Source: CBDCFV01 sp965216425
Lineage (GTDB): Bacteria; Chloroflexota; Dehalococcoidia; Lucifugimonadales; UBA3495
Reading direction: 5' to 3'
Length of the DNA stretch: 64,000 nucleotides
Assembly (NCBI GenBank): GCA_965216425.1
Contig: CBDCFV010000006.1
Span: forward strand, 1 to 64,000
Both the position numbers and the translations under genes were made by a program. Of the stretch, positions 62,094 to 64,000 are shown piece by piece; positions within the stretch are counted from its first letter, which is position 1; the number at the start of each line of letters is the position of its first letter. Under the pieces are notes generated by a model, which saw only the letters and a program-made list of their open reading frames with translations, made no database searches and had not been told where the DNA came from.

Positions 62094-64000
62094 ATGCATC
62101 TTCGGCGAAGCCTGAACACAAAACTCCTGGTCGTCACTCCACTGCTGGCTCTGCTGTTCATCGTTATGGCCTGCGGCGGCACTGCGCCGGCAGAGCCGAT
62201 CATAGTGGAGAAAGAGGTCATCAAGGAAGTTGAAAAGCCGGTGGTGGTGGAGAAGGAAGTAATTAAAGAAGTTGAAAAGCCGGTGGTAGTGGAGAAGGAG
62301 GTGATCAAGGAAGTCGAAGTCGTTAAGGAGATTGTTAGAGAGGTGTTGGTGAACCCAACCCAATCGATACATCTGGAAACCGGGAAGGGACTGGAGGCGG
62401 CCGCCGAGACTGTCACGGGACCCGTCGTCCCCTCCGCATCCGGTACCCCCAGGCTCGGCGGCATCGCCGTTTGCCAAGCCTATTCCGCGCCAACATTCTT
62501 TGACGTTCACCGCGGCGCTGCCGCCAATGACGTACTCTGGGACAGCCCCATGTATAACGGGCTCATCGAACTCAATCCGGAGACGGATGACTTCTTTGAT
62601 CTGCGCGGCGACTTGGCCACTAGTTGGGAAGTGACACCCGACGGGCTAGGTTATGTGTTCAAGCTACACCCCGATGCCACTTGGTGGGACGGCGAACCCG
62701 TCACATCCGAGGACGCGGTCTGGAGTCTCGACCGGATGATAGACCCCAACGAGTCCCGGCCCCGCGCCGGCCTCATCAAGCCATACTATAAGAACAGCGA
62801 AGCCATCGACCCATACACCGTACAGGTCAACACTAACTTTGTATCCGCTGCCTTCGGAGGCTACCTGGGCTCCGACTACATGAAAATCTTCCCGAAACAC
62901 GTCTATGCTCCGGCTCCCGACGGGCAGGGCGTTGATGCTAACAATTGGGAGACCATCGTGGGCAGTGGGCCCTTCAAACTCACGAAGTACCGCAAGAGCG
63001 AGTCCGGTGAGTTCCTGCGTAACGAGAACTATTTCAGGACCGACAGCGAAGGCCGCCGTCGTCCTTACCTGGACCAGATCGACATCCACCGTATCGAAGA
63101 CCGTGGGTCTGTCGCTGCAGCGGTGCGGACAGGCCGGATCGAGTTTTCCTGCGGCGGGAGCCGGATAGACTTGGACGACCTGCTGGTATTGGCCGAAGAA
63201 ATGGGCGCCGACCTGAACACCATGCGAGGCGGTAAGCTGACCGGTGGAAAGCTCAACGTTTACTTGGATCTTCCCGGCGGCTTTGGCGGCTTCTGGATGA
63301 ACACCAACATCGAGCCTTACAACGACGTGCGGGTTAGAAAGGCCATACACCTGGCTACCGACCGGGACGAAATAATTCAGGCCATCGGCCCCATAGGCAC
63401 AGAATTGCTTGGCACCCCCATGCTGCCTAATTCGTGGTTCGGCAAGAGCCAGGAAGATATAAGGAAGCTGCCGGGATTCCGTCAACCCAAGGATGAGGAC
63501 ATAGCCGAGGCCATTCGGTTGATGAAGGAAGCAGGTTATGGGCCGGACAACCCGGTAAAACACGTCCTTCGATTCCGCAACGTTGTCTGGTACCCCAGGG
63601 GCGCCCCGGTAATCAAGAACCAACTCAGGAAAATTGGCTTCGAACTTGAACTTGAACAAATGGAAAGCGCCGCTGGCTTCCGTGCCTGGCAACTGGGCGA
63701 CGCCGACATGGCCCTCCAAGGCACCTCCTTCGGCGTGTTCGAGGCAGATGTAGTGGTCAATACTTTCTACTTGCCCAAAGGGGGTGGCGTTGGCGGCAGA
63801 AATTACCCCAGCTACATGCCGGACCCCAAGGTGACAGAGTTGGCCGACAAACAGGCTAGGGAGCTGGACCAGAACAAGCGAGCCGAGATTCTACAGGAAC
63901 TGGAAGACCATATTCTGAACAACATGGACTCAGCTTGGATAGGAGCGTTTTGGCGGGGAAGCGGCCGGTTCGCCCTGGACCATATCAAGAATTACTGGCT
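62094..64000 (+). CDS. ABC transporter solute-binding lipoprotein (family 5), partial
   Basis: The frame runs open from ATG 62094 to the window end (635 codons), so the 3' end is missing. N-terminal signal with lipobox LFIVMACGG (Cys27). Then a long charged linker of repeated 14-residue units (VEKEVIKEVEKPVV three times) that lifts the binding domain off the membrane, and the SBP_bac_5 domain: LATSWEVTPDGLGYVFKLHPD, TWWDGEPVTSEDAVWSLDRM, VGSGPFKLTKYRKSESGEFL, FWMNTNIEPYNDVRVRKAIHLATDR. Family members bind peptides, opines, nickel or other polar compounds. The linker style is typical of Chloroflexota. Permease genes would lie beyond the window. Confidence 0.92.
   Translation, partial: MHLRRSLNTKLLVVTPLLALLFIVMACGGTAPAEPIIVEKEVIKEVEKPVVVEKEVIKEVEKPVVVEKEVIKEVEVVKEIVREVLVNPTQSIHLETGKGLEAAAETVTGPVVPSASGTPRLGGIAVCQAYSAPTFFDVHRGAAANDVLWDSPMYNGLIELNPETDDFFDLRGDLATSWEVTPDGLGYVFKLHPDATWWDGEPVTSEDAVWSLDRMIDPNESRPRAGLIKPYYKNSEAIDPYTVQVNTNFVSAAFGGYLGSDYMKIFPKHVYAPAPDGQGVDANNWETIVGSGPFKLTKYRKSESGEFLRNENYFRTDSEGRRRPYLDQIDIHRIEDRGSVAAAVRTGRIEFSCGGSRIDLDDLLVLAEEMGADLNTMRGGKLTGGKLNVYLDLPGGFGGFWMNTNIEPYNDVRVRKAIHLATDRDEIIQAIGPIGTELLGTPMLPNSWFGKSQEDIRKLPGFRQPKDEDIAEAIRLMKEAGYGPDNPVKHVLRFRNVVWYPRGAPVIKNQLRKIGFELELEQMESAAGFRAWQLGDADMALQGTSFGVFEADVVVNTFYLPKGGGVGGRNYPSYMPDPKVTELADKQARELDQNKRAEILQELEDHILNNMDSAWIGAFWRGSGRFALDHIKNYW

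Noticed and set aside
62664..63719. 351-codon minus-strand frame opposite the solute-binding protein
   Set aside because: Antisense shadow of a clear SBP_bac_5 domain with signal peptide and lipobox on the plus strand.

Overview
The window is GC-rich bacterial DNA. It resembles Chloroflexota, most likely a SAR202/Dehalococcoidia-type lineage. This is inferred from gene content, not from a marker gene: four luciferase-like (LLM) flavin oxidoreductases, a Baeyer-Villiger-type monooxygenase, a MmgE/PrpD protein, an RraA-like aldolase, paired DUF1800/DUF1501/NHL genes, a reductive-dehalogenase-like corrinoid protein and an ABC solute-binding lipoprotein with a long VEKEV-type linker. No rRNA, tRNA or CRISPR array was recognised.

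Layout. 0-3.5 kb: catabolic genes (LLM oxidoreductase end, a frameshifted unknown, an alpha/beta hydrolase, a frameshifted MmgE/PrpD). 3.6-13 kb: an insertion-sequence nest (IS5, IS1182, IS21, IS630). It encloses a DUF1800-DUF1501-NHL operon that is framed by a 125-bp inverted repeat made from two IS21-type left ends. 13.4-18 kb: a tandem ferredoxin-fold protein, an LLM oxidoreductase, an amidohydrolase and a second LLM oxidoreductase with a damaged C-terminus. 18.3-24.3 kb: three IS701-like elements, then IS21, ISNCY-like and IS5 debris. 24.4-29.4 kb: a serine hydrolase split by an in-frame amber codon, a broken S9 peptidase, a wrecked IS701 relative and a reductive-dehalogenase-like protein. 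29.5-32.4 kb: a decayed Ig-repeat surface protein ended by an intact IS3 element. 32.7-34.5 kb: a UGSC-family gene with an in-frame TGA best read as selenocysteine. 34.5-35.8 kb: IS debris. 36-45 kb: SRPBCC protein, an AT-rich unknown membrane protein, a CDF transporter, an iron-binding-type lipoprotein, a PAS-LuxR regulator, a Pro/Thr-rich surface protein and a histidine kinase. 45-64 kb: a mostly intact metabolic block with LLM and Baeyer-Villiger oxygenases, VOC proteins, MFS exporter, divergent transketolase, RraA, a second DUF1800-NHL pair, MOSC protein, amidohydrolase plus copper amine oxidase, and a partial peptide/opine-type solute-binding lipoprotein.

How it fits together. The chromosomal genes suggest a heterotroph oxidising diverse, perhaps recalcitrant, organic compounds with flavin oxygenases and hydrolases, then passing fragments to aldolase, transketolase and amine-oxidase steps. 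The mobile elements are mostly dead. Many carry copies of a roughly 25-bp palindromic mini-element inside the transposase reading frame. Several ordinary genes also carry single-base lesions, so either the genome is decaying around the IS clusters or the assembly has residual indels.

The strongest unusual signals are: (1) the UGA-containing UGSC protein, with a hairpin directly after the UGA; (2) the palindromic mini-elements in transposases; (3) the inverted-repeat-framed DUF1800/DUF1501/NHL cassette and its second, DUF1501-less copy; (4) the recurrent out-of-frame C-terminal domain of the IS701 elements.
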